Assembly: GCA_964486455.1 (NCBI GenBank)
Contig: CAZAMP010000057.1
Span: 1-24,736, forward strand
DNA length: 24,736 bases
DNA from: CAZAMP01 sp964486455
GTDB taxonomy: Bacteria; Eisenbacteria; RBG-16-71-46; CAZAMP01
Reading direction: 5' to 3'
Shown: positions 24,339 to 24,736 of the stretch, in pieces
How positions within the stretch are numbered: position 1 is the first letter of the stretch
Layout of the letters: every line of letters begins with the position of its first letter
The notes under the pieces: model-generated
Database searches by the model: none
Told to the model about the DNA's origin: nothing
Seen by the model: only the letters and a program-made list of their open reading frames with translations
Program-made: the position numbers and the translations under genes

Positions 24339-24736
24339 ATGGCACCTTCCCTTCGATTCGGTTTCAGGTTCCCCAACCACGTTCTCGGCGTGACGCTGCT
24401 CGTCGCGCTGGTCACGTTGGCAGGGACGGCACACGCGAGTTTCGTTCCCATCGGCATTCCGCTCGAGGGCAACAGCTGGTACCAGGAATGGGAATCCGGC
24501 ACGAACTACAGGTTCAATGAGTTCCAGTTCATGATCGTCGAGAACGGACCGTTCGCCGATGAGCCGCTCCAGGACTTCTCCGAAGATGATTGGGCGATCT
24601 TCGAGATCTCGGACGACTGGATGGCCGTCATCGCTCGCGGCGGTGAGATCGATGGGACGCAGGGAGAGACTCTCAGCTTCATCTCACACTTCGAGGGCGA
24701 GCTGGAAGACGGTGGGCGAGCCGCGGGCGATGACGG
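24339..24736 (+). CDS. Secreted protein, N-terminal part (runs off the window)
   Basis: From ATG 24339, with GAGGAG eight bases upstream, 132 codons are open to the window edge. The N-terminus has a classical signal peptide: basic start MAPSLRFGFR, hydrophobic VTLLVALVTLAG, and a likely cleavage after TAHA. The mature part begins SFVPIGIPLEGNSWYQEW and is acidic and aromatic, with EFQFMIVENGPF and DWAIFEISDDW. It resembles the opening of PEP-CTERM-type exported proteins in style, but no sorting signal can be seen because the 3' end is missing, so that comparison is only a suggestion. An extended -10 promoter and a leader hairpin precede it. Confidence 0.8.
   Translation, partial: MAPSLRFGFRFPNHVLGVTLLVALVTLAGTAHASFVPIGIPLEGNSWYQEWESGTNYRFNEFQFMIVENGPFADEPLQDFSEDDWAIFEISDDWMAVIARGGEIDGTQGETLSFISHFEGELEDGGRAAGDD

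Overview
The window is high-GC bacterial DNA that is almost fully coding. It looks like an uncultured FCB-type lineage, for example Eisenbacteria or Krumholzibacteria relatives. This placement is inference. It rests on the large secreted multidomain proteins, a FlgD-like C-terminal sorting domain (NPNPFNP start), FG-GAP and parallel beta-helix proteins, and a gingipain-like C25 protein. No tRNA, rRNA, CRISPR array or insertion sequence was recognised.

Left part (1-4617): a 5'-partial sulfatase/phosphoesterase-like gene on the minus strand diverges from an STT3-like oligosaccharyltransferase gene. The latter is followed 35 bp later by a large secreted protein of unknown function.

Central signalling block (4766-9350): a membrane histidine kinase with a calcium-binding-type FG-GAP/UnbV ectodomain overlaps by 4 bp a full NtrC-type sigma54 activator (receiver, GAFTGA AAA+ domain, HTH). 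Just downstream lie, in order, a perfect 12-bp inverted repeat, a near-consensus -24/-12 sigma54 promoter, and about 290 noncoding bases that can fold into abutting hairpins. The next gene is on the opposite strand, so the sigma54 promoter appears to drive an RNA. The layout parallels CbrA-CbrB-crcZ in Pseudomonas and luxO-qrr in Vibrio, with an unfamiliar sensor and RNA. I consider this the most interesting system in the window.

Middle (9352-13519): a CheX-like plus PilZ-domain protein on the minus strand, an AT-richer divergent control region, a small ABM-like protein, a secreted parallel beta-helix protein, and an orphan FlgD-like sorting-domain remnant on the minus strand.

Right part (13520-24736): a secreted C25-like protein whose expected catalytic His is Trp, with a strong terminator hairpin behind it; a lipoprotein of unknown function; a very large exported TPR-CHAT protein with an intact His/Cys dyad; and the 5' end of another secreted protein running off the window. 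Many products act at or outside the envelope. This fits a region concerned with surface proteins and their control, but a functional link between the signalling block and the secreted proteins is not shown by the sequence.
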